Source of the DNA: Lineus longissimus | Lineage: Eukaryota; Nemertea; Pilidiophora; Heteronemertea; Lineidae | Reading direction: 5' to 3' | NCBI RefSeq assembly: GCF_910592395.1 | Contig: NC_088324.1 | Location: 4,240,953 to 4,304,952, forward strand | Length of the DNA stretch: 64,000 nucleotides | Shown here: one piece after another, positions 1 to 13,240 of the stretch | How positions within the stretch are numbered: position 1 is the stretch's first letter | Layout: the number at the start of each line of letters is the position of its first letter | Position numbers and translations under genes: made by a program | The notes under the pieces: model-generated | What the model saw: only the letters and a program-made list of their open reading frames with translations | Database searches by the model: none | What the model was told of the DNA's origin: nothing

Positions 1-3000
1 ACTGAGACTGCAATTTCGAGATTCTACGATGATAAGTTGTCATTCGATAGCGATATTACACGACTGGCGATGACGGTCGGTCGGCGATTGCGCTCGTCGC
101 GACCGATCACGCTCATTTTGGTTATACAGAGTCAAGATGACCGATTGGACAAACTGAGACCGCAATTTCGAGATTCTGCGATGATAAGTTGTCATTCGAC
201 TAGAGATATTACACGACTAGCGATGACAGTTGGTCGGTGATGGCGCTCGTCGCGACCGATCACGCTCATTTTGGTTATACAGAGTCGGAATGAGCGATTG
301 GACAAACTGAGACCACAATTTCGAGATTCTGCGATGATAAGTTGTCATTCGATAGCAATATTACACGACTGGCGATGAAAGTTGGTCGGAGATGGTGCTC
401 GTCGCGACCGATCACGTTCATTTTGGTTATACAGAGTCAAGATGACCGATTGGACAAATTGAGACTGCAATTTCGAGATTCTGCGATGATAAGTTGTCAT
501 TCTACGTGCAATATTACACGACATGCGATGACGGTCGGTCGGCGATGGCGCTCGTCGCGACCGATCACGCTCATTTTGGTTATACAGAGTCGAGATGACC
601 GATGGACAAACTGAGACTGCATTTTCGAGATTCTGTGATGATAAGTTGTCACTCGACTAACGATATAAGACTAGTGGCGATGACGGTCGTTTGGCGATGG
701 CGCTCGTCGCGACCGATCACGCTCATTTTGGTTATTCAGAGTCGAGATGACTGATGGACAAACTGAGACCACATTTTCGAGATTCTGCGATGATAAGTTT
801 TCATTCGACTAGCGATGTTACACGACTGGCGATGACGGTCGGTCGGCGATGGCGCTCGTCGCGACCGATCACGCTCATTTTGGTTATACAGAGTCGAGAT
901 GCCTGATTGGACAAACTGAGACTGCAATTTCGAGATGCTACGATGATAAGTTGTCGTTCGATAGCGATATTACACGACTGGCGATGAATGTCGGTCGGAG
1001 ATGGTGCGCGTCGCGACCGATCACGTTCATTTTGGTTATACAGAGTCAAGATGACCGATTGGACAAACTGAGACCGCAATTTCGAGATTCTGCGATGATA
1101 AGTTGTCATTCGACTAGCGATATTACACGACTGGCGATGACTGTCGGTCGGCGATGGCGTTGTCGCGAACGATCACGTTCATTTTGGTTATACAGAGTCA
1201 AGATGACTGATTGGACAAACTGAGACCGCAATTTCGAGATTCTGCGATGATAAGTTGTCATTCGACTAGAGATATTACACGACTAGCGATGACAGTTGGT
1301 CGGTGATGGCGCTCGTCGCGACCGATCACGGTCATTTTGGTTATACAGAGTCGGGATGAGCGATTGGACAAACTGAGACCACAATTTCAAGATTCTGCGA
1401 TGATAAGTTGTCATTCGATAGCAATATTACACTACTGGCGATGAAAATAGGTCGGCGATGGCGCTCGTCGCGACCGATCACGTTCATTTTGGTTATACAG
1501 AGTCAAGATAACCGATTGGACAAACTGAGACCGCAATTTCGAGATTCTGCGATGATAAGTTTTCATTCGACTGGCAATATTACGCGACTGGCGATGACGG
1601 TCGGTCGGCGAAGGCGCTCGTCGCGACCAATCACACTCATTTTGGTTATACAGAGTCGAGATGCCCAATTGGACAAACTGAGACTGCAATTTCGAGATTC
1701 TACGATGATAAGTTGTCGTTCGATAGCGATATTACACGACTGGCGATGAATGTCGGTCGGAGATGGTGCTCGTCGCGACCGATCACGTTCATTTTGGTTA
1801 TACACAGTCAAGATGACCGATTGGAGAAACTGAGACCGCAATTTCGAGATTCTGCGATGATAAGTTGTCATTCGACTAGCGATATTACACGACTGGCGAT
1901 GACTGTCGGTCGGCGATGGCGTTGTCGCGAACGATCACATTCATTTTGGTTATACAGAGTCAAGATGACCGATTGGACAAACTGAGACCGCAATTTCGAG
2001 ATTCTGCGATGATAAGTTGTCATTCGACTAGAGATATTACACGACTAGCGATGACAGTTGGTCGTTGATGGCGCTCGTCGCGACCGATCACGGTCATTTT
2101 GGTTATACAGAGTCGGAATGAGCGATTGGACAAACTGAGACCACAATTTCGAGATTCTGCGATGATAAGTTGTCATTCGATAGCAAAATTACACGACTGG
2201 CGATGAAAGTTGGCCGGAGATGGTGCTCGTCGCGACCGATCACGTTCATTTTGGTTATACAGAGTCGAGATGACTGATGGACAAACTGAGACCACATTTT
2301 CGAGATTCTGCGATGATAAGTTTTCATTCGACTAGCGATATTACACGACTGGTGATGACGGTCGGTCGGCGATGGCGCTCGTCGCGACCGATCACGCTCA
2401 TTTTGGTTATACAGAGTCGAGATGCCTGATTGGACAAACTGAGACTGCAATTTCGAGATTCTACGATGATAAGTTGTCGTTCGATAGCGATATTACACGA
2501 CTGGCGATGAATGTCGGTCGGAGATGGTGCGCGTCGCGACCGATCACGTTCATTTTGGTTATACAGAGTCAAGATGACCGATTTGACAAACTGAGACCGC
2601 AATTTCGAAATTCTGCGATGATAAGTTGTCATTCGACTAGCGATATTACACGACTGGCGATGACTGTCGGTCGGCGATGGCGTTGTCGCGAACGACCACG
2701 TTCATTTTGGTTATACAGAGTCAAGATGACTGATTGGACAAACTGAGACCGCAATTTCGAGATTCTGCGATGATAAGTTGTCATTCGACTAGAGATATTA
2801 CACGACTAGCGATGACAGTTGGTCGGTGATGGCGCTCGTCGCGACCGATCACGGTCATTTTGGTTATACAGAGTCGGGATGAGCGATTGGACAAACTGAG
2901 ACCACAATTTCAAGATTCTGCGATGATAAGTTGTCATTCGATAGCAATATTACACTACTGGAGATGAAAATCGGTCGGCGATGGCGCTCGTCGCGACCGA

Positions 3001-6000
3001 TCACGTTCATTTTGGTTATACAGAGTCAAGATGACCGATTGGACAAACTGAGACCGCAATTTCGAGATTCTGCGATGATAAGTTTTCATTCGACTGGCAA
3101 TATTACGCGACTGGCGATGACGGTCGGTCGGCGAAGGCGCTCGTCGCGACCGATCACACTCATTTTGGTTATACAGAGTCGAGATGCCCAATTGGACAAA
3201 CTCAGACTGCAATTTCGAGATTCTACGATGATAAGTTCTCGTTCGATAGCGATATTACACGACTGGCGATGAATGTCGGTCGGAGATGGTGCTCGTCGCG
3301 ACCGATCACGTTCATTTTGGTTATACAGAGTCAAGATGACCGATTGGACAAACTGAGACCGCAATTTCGAGATTCTGCGATGATAAGTTGTCATTTGACT
3401 AGCGATATTACACGACTGGCGATGACTGTCAGTCGGCGATGGCGTTGTCGCGAACGATCACGTTCATTTTGGTTATACAGAGTCAAGATGACCGATTGGA
3501 CAAACTGAGACCGCAATTTCGAGATTCTGCGATGATAAGTTGTCATTCGACTAGAGATATTACACGACTAGCGATGACAGTTGGTCGTTGATGGCGCTCG
3601 TCGCGACCGATCACGGTCATTTTGGTTATACAGAGTCGGAATGAGCGATTGGACAAACTGAGACCACAATTTCGAGATTCTGCGATGATAAGTTGTCATT
3701 CGATAGCAAAATTACACGACTGGCGATGAAAGTTGGCCGGAGATGGTGCTCGTCGCAACCGATCACGTTCATTTTGGTTATACAGAGTCGAGATGACTGA
3801 TGGACAAACTGAGACCGCAATTTCGAGATTCTGCGATGATAAGTTTTCATTCAACTAGCGATATTACACGACTGGCGATGACGGTCGGTCGGCGATGGCG
3901 CTCGTCGCGACCGATCACGCTCATTTTGGTTATACAGAGTCGAGATGCCCGATTGGACAAACTGAGACTGCAATTTCGAGATTCTACGATGATAAGTTGT
4001 CATTCGATAGCGATATTACACGACTGGCGATGAATGTCGGTCGGAGATGGTGCGCGTCGCGACCGATCACGTTCATTTTGGTTATACAGAGTCAAGATGA
4101 CCAATTGGACAAACTGAGACCGCAATTTCGAGATTCTGCGATGATAAGTTGTCATTCGACTGGCGATATTACACGACTAGCTATGACAGTTGGTCGGTGA
4201 TGGCGCTCGTCGCGACCGATCACGGTCATTTTGGTTATACAGAGTCAAGATGACCGATTGGACAAATTGAGATTGCAATTTCGAGATTCTCCGATGATAA
4301 GTTGTCATTCTACGTGCAATATTACACGACTTGCGATGACGGTCGGTCGGCGATGGCGCTCGTCGCGACCGATCACGCTCATTTTGGTTATACAGAGTCG
4401 AGATGACCGATGGACAAACTGAGACTGCATTTTCGAGATTCTGTGATGATAAGTTGTCACTCGACTAACGATATAAGACTAGTGGCGATGAAGGTCGGTC
4501 GGCGATGGCGCTCGTCGCGACCGATCACGCTCATTTTGGTTATACAGAGTCGAAATGACTGATGGACAAACTGAGACCGCAATTTCGAGATTCTGCGATG
4601 ATAAGTTTGTATTCGACTAGCGATATTATACGACTGGCGATGACGGTCGGTCGGCGATGGCGCTCGTCGTGACCGATCACGCTCATTTTGGTTATACAGA
4701 GTCAAGATGACCGATTGGACAAACTGAGACCGCAATTTCGAGATTCTGCGATGATAAGTTGTCATTCGACTAGTACACGACTAGCGATGACAGTTGGTCG
4801 GTGATGGCGCTCGTCGCGACCGATCACGCTCATTTTGGTTATACAGAGTCGGAATGAGCGATTGGACAAACTGAGACCACAATTTCGAGATTCTGCGATG
4901 ATAAGTTGTCATTCGATAGCAATATTACACGACTGGCGATGAAAGTTGGTCGGAGATGGTGCTCGTCGCGACCGATCACGTTCATTTTGGTTATACAGAG
5001 TCAAGATGACCGATTGGACAAATTGAGACTGCAATTTCGAGATTCTGCGATGATAAGTTGTCATTCTACGTGCAATATTACACGACATGCGATGACGGTC
5101 GGTCGGCGATGGCGCTCGTCGAGACCGATCACGCTCATTTTGGTTATACAGAGTCGAGATGACCGATGGACAAACTGAGACTGCATTTTCGAGATTCTGT
5201 GATGATAAGTTGTCACTCGACTAACGATATAAGACTAGTGCCGATGACGGTCGGTTGGCGATGGCGCTCGTCGCGACCGATCACGCTCATTTTGGTTATA
5301 CAGAGTCGAGATGACTGATGGACAAACTGAGACCACATTTTCGAGATTCTGCGATGATAAGTTTTCATTCGACTAGTGATATTACACGACTGGCGATGAC
5401 GGTCGGTCGGCGATGGCGCTCGTCGCGACCGATCACGCTCATTTTGGTTATACAGAGTCGAGATGCCTGATTGGACAAACTGAGACTGCAATTTCGAGAT
5501 TCTACGATGATAAGTTGTCGTTCTATAGCGATATTACACGACTGGCGATGAATGTCGGTCGGAGATGGTGCGCGTCGCGACCGATCACGTTCATTTTGGT
5601 TATACAGAGTCAAGATGACCGATTGGACAAACTGAGACCGCAATTTCGAGATTCTGCGATGATAAGTTGTCATTCGACTAGCGATATTACACGACTGGCG
5701 ATGACTGTCGGTCGGCGATTGCGTTGTCGCGAACGATCACGTTCATTTTGGTTATACAGAGTCAAGATGACTGCTTGGACAAACTGAGACCGCAATTTCG
5801 AGATTCTGCGATGATAAGTTGTCATTCGACTAGAGATATTACATGACTAGCGATGACAGTTGGTCGGTGATGGCGCTCGTCGCGACCGATCACGGTCATT
5901 TTGGTTATACAGAGTCGGGATGAGCGATTGGACAAACTGAGACCACAATTTCAAGATTCTGCGATGCTAAGTTGTCATTCGATAGCAATATTACACTACT

Positions 6001-9000
6001 GGCGATGAAAATCGGTCGTCGATGGCGCTCGTCGCGACCGATCACGTTCATTTTGGTTATACAGAGTCAAGATGACCGATTGGACAAACTGAGACCGCAA
6101 TTTCGAGATTCTGCGATGATAAGTTTTCATTCGACTGGCAATATTACGCGACTGGCGATGACGGTCGGTCGGCGAAGGCGCTCGTCGCGACCAATCACAC
6201 TCATTTTGGTTATACAGAGTCGAGATGCCCAATTGGACAAACTGAGACTGCAATTTCGAGATTCTACGATGATAAGTTGTCGTTCGATAGCGATATTACA
6301 CGACTGGCGATGAAAGTTGGTCGGAGATGGTGCTCGTCGCGACCGATCACGTTCATTTTGGTTATACAGAGTCAAGATGACCGATTGGACAAATTGAGAC
6401 TGCAATTTCGAGATTCTGCGATGATAAGTTGTCATTCTACGTGCAATATTACACGACATGCGATGACGGTCGGTCGGCGATGGCGCTCGTCGCGACCGAT
6501 CACGCTCATTTTGGTTATACAGAGTCGAGATGACCGATGGACAAACTGAGACTGCATTTTCGAGATTCTGTGATGATAAGTTGTCACTCGACTAACGATA
6601 TAAGACTAGTGCCGATGACGGTCGGTTGGCGATGGCGCTCGTCGCGACCGATCACGCTCATTTTGGTTATTCAGAGTCGAGATGACTGATGGACAAACTG
6701 AGACCACATTTTCGAGATTCTGCGATGATAAGTTTTCATTCGACTAGTGATATTACACGACTGGCGATGACGGTCGGTCGGCGATGGCGCTCGTCGCGAC
6801 CGATCACGCTCATTTTGGTTATACAGAGTCGAGATGCCTGATTGGACAAACTGAGACTGCAATTTCGAGATTCTACGATGATAAGTTGTCGTTCGATAGC
6901 GATATTACACGACTGGCGATGAATGTCGGTCGGAGATGGTGCGCGTCGCGACCGATCACGTTCATTTTGGTTATACAGAGTCAAGATGACCGATTGGACA
7001 AACTGAGACCGCAATTTCGAGATTCTGCGATGATAAGTTGTCATTCGACTAGCGATATTACACGACTGGCGATGACTGTCGGTCGGCGATTGTGTTGTCG
7101 CGAACGATCACGTTCATTTTGGTTATACAGAGTCAAGATGACTGATTGGACAAACTGAGACCGCAATTTCGAGATTCTGCGATGATAAGTTGTCATTCGA
7201 CTAGAGATATTACATGACTAGCGATGACAGTTGGTCGGTGATGGCGCTCGTCGACCGATCACGGTCATTTTGGTTATACAGAGTCGGGATGAGCGATTGG
7301 ACAAACTGAGACCACAATTTCAAGATTCTGCGATGCTAAGTTGTCATTCGATAGCAATATTACACTACTGGCGATGAAAATCGGTCGTCGATGGCGCTCG
7401 TCGCGACCGATCACGTTCATTTTGGTTATACAGAGTCAAGATGACCGATTGGACAAACTGAGACCGCAATTTCGAGATTCTGCGATGATAAGTTTTCATT
7501 CGACTGGCAATATTACGCGACTGGCGATGACGGTCGGTCGGCGAAGGCGCTCGGCGCGACCAATCACACTCATTTTGGTTATACAGAGTCGAGATGCCCA
7601 ATTGGACAAACTGAGACTGCAATTTCGAGATTCTACGATGATAAGTTGTCGTTCGATAGCGATATTACACGACTGGCGATGAATGTCGGTCGGAGATGGT
7701 GCTCGTCGCGACCGATCACGTTCATTTTGGTTATACAGAGTCAAGATGACCGATTGGAGAAACTGAGACCGCAATTTCGAGATTCTGCGATGATAAGTTG
7801 TCATTCGACTAGCGATATTACACGACTGGCGATGACTGTCGGTCGGCGATGGCGTTGTCGCGAACGATCACGTTCATTTTGGTTATACAGAGTCAAGATG
7901 ACCGATTGGACAAACTGAGACCGCAATTTCGAGATTCTGCGATGATAAGTTGTCATTCGACTAGAGATATTACACGACTAGCGATGACAGTTGGTCGTTG
8001 ATGGCGCTCGTCGCGACCGATCACAGCATTTTGGTTATACAGAGTCGGAATGAGCGATTGGACAAACTGAGACCACAATTTCGAGATTCTGCGATGATAA
8101 GTTGTCATTCGATAGCAAAATTACACGACTGGCGATGAAAGTTGGCCGGAGATGGTGCTCGTCGCGACCGATCACGTTCATTTTGGTTATACAGAGTCGA
8201 GATGACTGATGGACAAACTGAGACCGCAATTTCGAGATTCTGCGATGATAAGTTTTCATTCGACTAGCGATATTACACGACTGGCGGTGACGGTCGGTCG
8301 GCGATGGCGCTCGTCGCGACCGATCACGCTCATTTTGGTTATACAGAGTCGAGATGCCCGATTGGACAAACTGAGACTGCAATTTCGAGATTCTACGATG
8401 ATAAGTTATCAATCGATAGCGATATTACACGACTGGCGATGAATGTCGGTCGGAGATGGTGCGCGTCGCGACCGATCACGTTCATTTTGGTTATACAGAG
8501 TCAAGATGACCAATTGGACAAACTGAGACCGCAATTTCGAGATTCTGCGATGATAAGTTGTCATTCGACTAGCGATATTACACGACTGGCGATGAATGTC
8601 GGTCGGAGATGGTGCGCGTCGCGACCGATCACGTTCATTTTGGTTATACAGAGTCAAGATGACCAATTGGACAAACTGAGACCGCAATTTCGAGATTCTG
8701 CGATGATAAGTTGTCATTCGACTAGCGATATTACACGACTGGCGATGACTGTCGGTCGGCGATGGCGTTGTCGCGAACGATCACATTCATTTTGGTTATA
8801 CAGAGTCAAGATGACCGATTGGACAAAATGAGACCGCAATTTCGAGATTCTGCGATGATAAGTTGTCATTCGACTAGAGATATTACACGACTAGCTATGA
8901 CAGTTGGTCGGTGATGGCGCTCGTCGCGACCGATCACGGTCATTTTGGTTATACAGAGTCAAGATGACCGATTGGACAAATTGAGACTGCAATTTCGAGA

Positions 9001-9170
9001 TTCTCCGATGATAAGTTGTCATTCTACGTGCAATATTACACGACTTGCGATGACGGTCGGTCGGCGATGGCGCTCGTCGCGACCGATCACGCTCATTTTG
9101 GTTATACAGAGTCGAGATGACCGATGGACAAACTGAGACTGCATTTTCGAGATTCTGTGATGATAAGTTG
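1..9170. repeat. Satellite block I with 9-mer/10-mer higher-order repeats
   Basis: This block consists only of A-type variants. Patterns recur at 1,523 bp in the first part (849 to 2,372; 1,408 to 2,931; 1,563 to 3,086), which is ten monomers. They recur at about 1,371 bp further on (5,413 to 6,784; 5,972 to 7,341), which is nine monomers. Between about 3.6 and 5.3 kb a different order of variants is spliced in, including the marker TAAGTTTGTA at 4,602 and an 11-bp internal deletion at 4,771. The right-hand two thirds of the block recurs near 33.6-40.3 kb. Confidence 0.75.
8421..8726. repeat. Tandem duplication of a single 153-bp monomer
   Basis: Two consecutive units with the same unusual core (AATGTCGGTCGGAGATGG followed by TGCGCGTCGCGACC and GACCAATTGG) lie 153 bp apart (GATATTACAC at 8,421 and 8,574). 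The corresponding position in the related block near 39.6-39.9 kb has only one such unit. The offset between the two blocks drops from 31,197 to 31,044 bp exactly here, a difference of 153 bp. This is a recent single-monomer gain or loss. Confidence 0.8.
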
Positions 9171-12100
9171 TCACTCGACTAACGATATAAGACTAGTGGC
9201 GATGAAGGTCGGTCGGCGATGGCGCTCGTCGCGACCGATCACGCTCATTTTGGTTATACAGAGTCGAAATGACTGATGGACAAACTGAGACCGCAATTTC
9301 GAGATTCTGCGATGATAAGTTTGTATTCGACTAGCGATATTACACGACTGGCGATGACGGTCGGTCAGCGATGGCGCTCGTCGCGACCGATCACGCTCAT
9401 TTTGGTTATACAGAGTCAAGATGACCGATTGGACAAACTGAGACCGCAATTTCGAGATTCTGCGATGATAAGTTGTCATTCGACTAGAGATATTACACGA
9501 CTAGCGATGACAGTTGGTCGGTGATGGCGCTCGTCGCGACCGATCACGCTCATTTTGGTTATACGGAGTCGGAATGAGCGATTGGACAAACTGAGACCAC
9601 AATTTCGAGATTCTGCGATGATAAGTTGTCATTCGATAGCAATATTACACGACTGGCGATGAAAGTTGGTCGGAGATGGTGCTCGTCGTGACCGATCACG
9701 TTCATTTTGGTTATACAGAGTCAAGATGACCGATTGGACAAATTGAGACTGCAATTTCGAGATTCTGCGATGATAAGTTGTCATTCTACGTGCAATATTA
9801 CACGACATGCGATGACGGTCGGTCGGCGATGGCGCTCGTCGCGACCGATCACGCTCATTTTGGTTATACAGAGTCGAGATGCCCGATTGGACAAACTGAG
9901 ACTGCAATTTCGAGATTCTGCGATGATAAGTTGTCACTCAACTAGAGATATTACACGACTGGCGATGAATGTCGGTCGGAGATGGTGCGCGTCGCGACCG
10001 ATCACGTTCATTTTGGTTATACAGAGTCAAGATGACCAATTGGACAAACTGAGACCGCAATTTCGAGATTCTGCGATGATAAGTTGTCATTCGACTAGCG
10101 ATATTACACGACTGGCGGTGACGGTCGGTCGGCGATGGCGCTCGTCGCGACCGATCACGCTCATTTTGGTTATACAGAGTCGAGATGCCCGATTGGACAA
10201 ACTGAGACTGCAATTTCGAGATTCTACGATGATAAGTTGTCATTTGATAGCGATATTACACGACTGGCGATGAATGTCGGTCGGAGATGGTGCGCGTCGC
10301 GACCGATCACGTTCATTTTGGTTATACAGAGTCAAGATGACCAATTGGACAAACTGAGACCGCTATTTCGAGATTCTGCGATGATAAGTTGTCATTCGAC
10401 TAGCGATATTACACGACTGGCGATGACTGTCGGTCGGCGATGGCGTTGTCGCGAACGATCACGTTCATTTTGGTTATACAGAGTCAAGATGACCGATTGG
10501 ACAAAATGAGACCGCAATTTCGAGATTCTGCGATGATAAGTTGTCATTCGACTAGAGATATTACACGACTAGCTATGACAGTTGGTCGGTGATGGCGCTC
10601 GTCGCGACCGATCATGGTCATTTTGGTTATACAGAGTCAAGATGACCGATTGGACAAATTGAGACTGCAATTTCGAGATTCTCCGATGATAAGTTGTCAT
10701 TCTACGTGCAATATTACACGACTTGCGATGACGGTTGGTCGGCGATGGCGCTCGTCGCGACCGATCACGCTCATTTTGGTTATACAGAGTCGAGATGACC
10801 GATGGACAAACTGAGACTGCATTTTCGAGATTCTGTGATGATAAGTTGTCACTCGACTAACGATATAAGACTAGTGGCGATGAAGGTCGGTCGGCGATGG
10901 CGCTCGTCGCGACCGATCACGCTCATTTTGGTTATACAGAGTCGAAATGACTGATGGACAAACTGAGACCGCAATTTCGAGATTCTGCGATGATAAGTTT
11001 TCATTCGACTAGCGATATTACACGTCTGGCGATGACGGTCGGTCGGCGATGGCGCTCGTCGTGACCGATCACGCTCATTTTGGTTATACAGAGTCAAGAT
11101 GACCGATTGGACAAACTGAGACCGCAATTTCGAGATTCTGCGATGATAAGTTGTCATTCGCCTAGAGATATTACACGACTAGCTATGACAGTTGGTCGGT
11201 GATGGCGCTCGTCGCGACCGATCACGGTCATTTTGGTTATACAGAGTCAAGATGACCGATTGGACAAATTGAGACTGCAATTTCGAGATTCTCCGATGAT
11301 AAGTTGTCATTCTACGTGCAATATTACACGACTTGCGATGACGGTCGGTCGGCGATGGCGCTCGTCGCGACCGATCACGCTCATTTTGGTTATACAGAGT
11401 CAAGATGACCGATTGGACAAACTGAGACCGCAATTTCGAGATTCTGCGATGATAAGTTGTCATTCGACTAGAGATATTACACGACTAGCGATGACAGTTG
11501 GTCGGTGATGGCGCTCGTCGCGACCCATCACGCTCATTTTGGTTATACGGAGTCGGAATGAGCGATTGGACAAACTGAGACCACAATTTCGAGATTCTGC
11601 GATGATTAGTTGTCATTCGATAGCAATATTACACGACTGGCGATGAAAGTTGGTCGGAGATGGTGCTCGTCGCGACCGATCACGTTCATTTTGGTTATAC
11701 AGAGTCAAGATGACCGATTGGACAAATTGAGACTGCAATTTCGAGATTCTGCGATGATAAGTTGTCATTCTACGTGCAATATTACACGACATGCGATGAC
11801 GGTCGGTCGGCGATGGCGCTCGTTGCGACCGATCACGCTCATTTTGGTTATACAGAGTCGAGATGACCGATGGACAAACTGAGACTGCATTTTCGAGATT
11901 CTGTGATGATAAGTTGTCACTCGACTAACGATATAAGACTAGTGGCGATGACGGTCGGTTGGCGATGGCGCTCGTCGCGACCGATCACGCTCATTTTGGT
12001 TATTCAGAGTCGAGATGACTGATGGACAAACTGAGACCACATTTTCGAGATTCTGCGATTATAAGTTGTCATTCGACTAGAGATAATACACGACTAGCGA

Positions 12101-13240
12101 TGACAGTTGGTCGGTGATGGCGCTCGTCGCGACTGATCACGGTCATTTTGGTTATACAGAGTTGGAATGAGCGATTGGACAAACTGAGACTGCAATTTCG
12201 AGATTCTACGATGATAAGTTGTCGTTCGATAGCGATATTACACGACTGGCGATGAATGTCGGTCGGCGATGGCGCTCGCCGCGACCGATCACGCTCATTT
12301 TGGTTATACAGAGTCGAGATGCCCGATTGGACAAACTGAGACCGCAATTTTGAGATTCTGCGATGATAAGTTGTCACTCAACTAGAGATATTACACGACT
12401 GGCGATTTTGATCGGTCAGCGATGGCGCTCGTTGCGACCGATCACGCTCATTTTGGTTATACAGAGTCGGGATGAGCGATTGGACAAACTGAGACCACAA
12501 TTTCGTGATTCTGCGATGATAAGTTGTCATTTGATAGCAATATTACACTACTGGCGATGAAAATCGGTCGGCGATGGCGCTTGTCGCGACCGATCACGCT
12601 CATTTTGGTTATACAGAGTCGAGATGACGGAATAGACACACTCGGACCACAATTTTGAGATTCAGCGATGATAAGTTGTCATTTGACTAACGATATAAGA
12701 CTACTGGCGATGATTGTCAGTCGGCGATGGCGCTTGTCGTGATCGATCAAGCTAATTTTGGTTTTTCAGAGTCGAGATGCCCGATTGGACAAACTGAGAC
12801 CGCAATTTTGAGAGTCTGCGACGAGAAGTTGTCATTCAACTAACGATATAAGACTACTGGCGATGACGGTGGGTCGGCGATGGCGCTCGTCGCGACCGAT
12901 CACGCTCATTTTGGTTATACAGAGTCGAGATGACTGATGGACAAACTGAGACCACATTTTCGAGATTCTGCGATGATAAGTTGTCACTCAACTAGAGATA
13001 TTACACGACTGGCGATGACAGTCGGTCGGTGATGGCGCTCGTCGCGACTGATCACGTTCATTTTGGTTATACAGAGTCAGGATGAGCGCTTGGACAAACT
13101 GAGACCACAATTTCGAGATTCTGCGATGATAAGCTGTCATTCAATAGCATTATTACACTACTGGCGATGAAAGTCGGTCGGAGATGGTGCTCGTCGTGAC
13201 CGATCACGTTCATTTTGGTTATACAGAGTCGAAATGACTG
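9171..13240. repeat. Truncated copy of the 7.0-kb higher-order unit
   Basis: The sequence from about 9.2 to 12.0 kb matches 13.1-16.0 kb at a constant offset of 3,965 bp (marker TAAGTTTGTA at 9,316 and 13,281). From about 12.36 kb the offset jumps to 4,270 bp (12,363 to 16,633; 12,457 to 16,727), so two monomers (305 bp) are missing here. At about 13.2 kb the copy passes directly from its hexamer section into the start of the next unit, so about 2.7-2.8 kb of the full unit is missing. Both steps are whole numbers of monomers, as expected from unequal exchange in register. Confidence 0.75.
10075..10227 (+). repeat. Representative A-type satellite monomer (153 bp)
   Basis: This is a typical A-type unit and can be used as a reference for the array. 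In order it contains GATGATAAGTTGTCATTCGA, a segment TAGCGATATTACACGACTGG, the CpG-rich core with the iterated GGTC motif and the 8-bp palindrome GTCGCGAC, then CATTTTGGTTATACAGAGTC, GGACAAACTGAGAC and AATTTCGAGATTCT. Most of the array consists of A-type variants. They differ chiefly in the core (GCGCTCGTCGCG, TGCGCGTCGCG or GCGTTGTCGCGAAC) and at the GACTAG/GATAG position. Confidence 0.9.
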
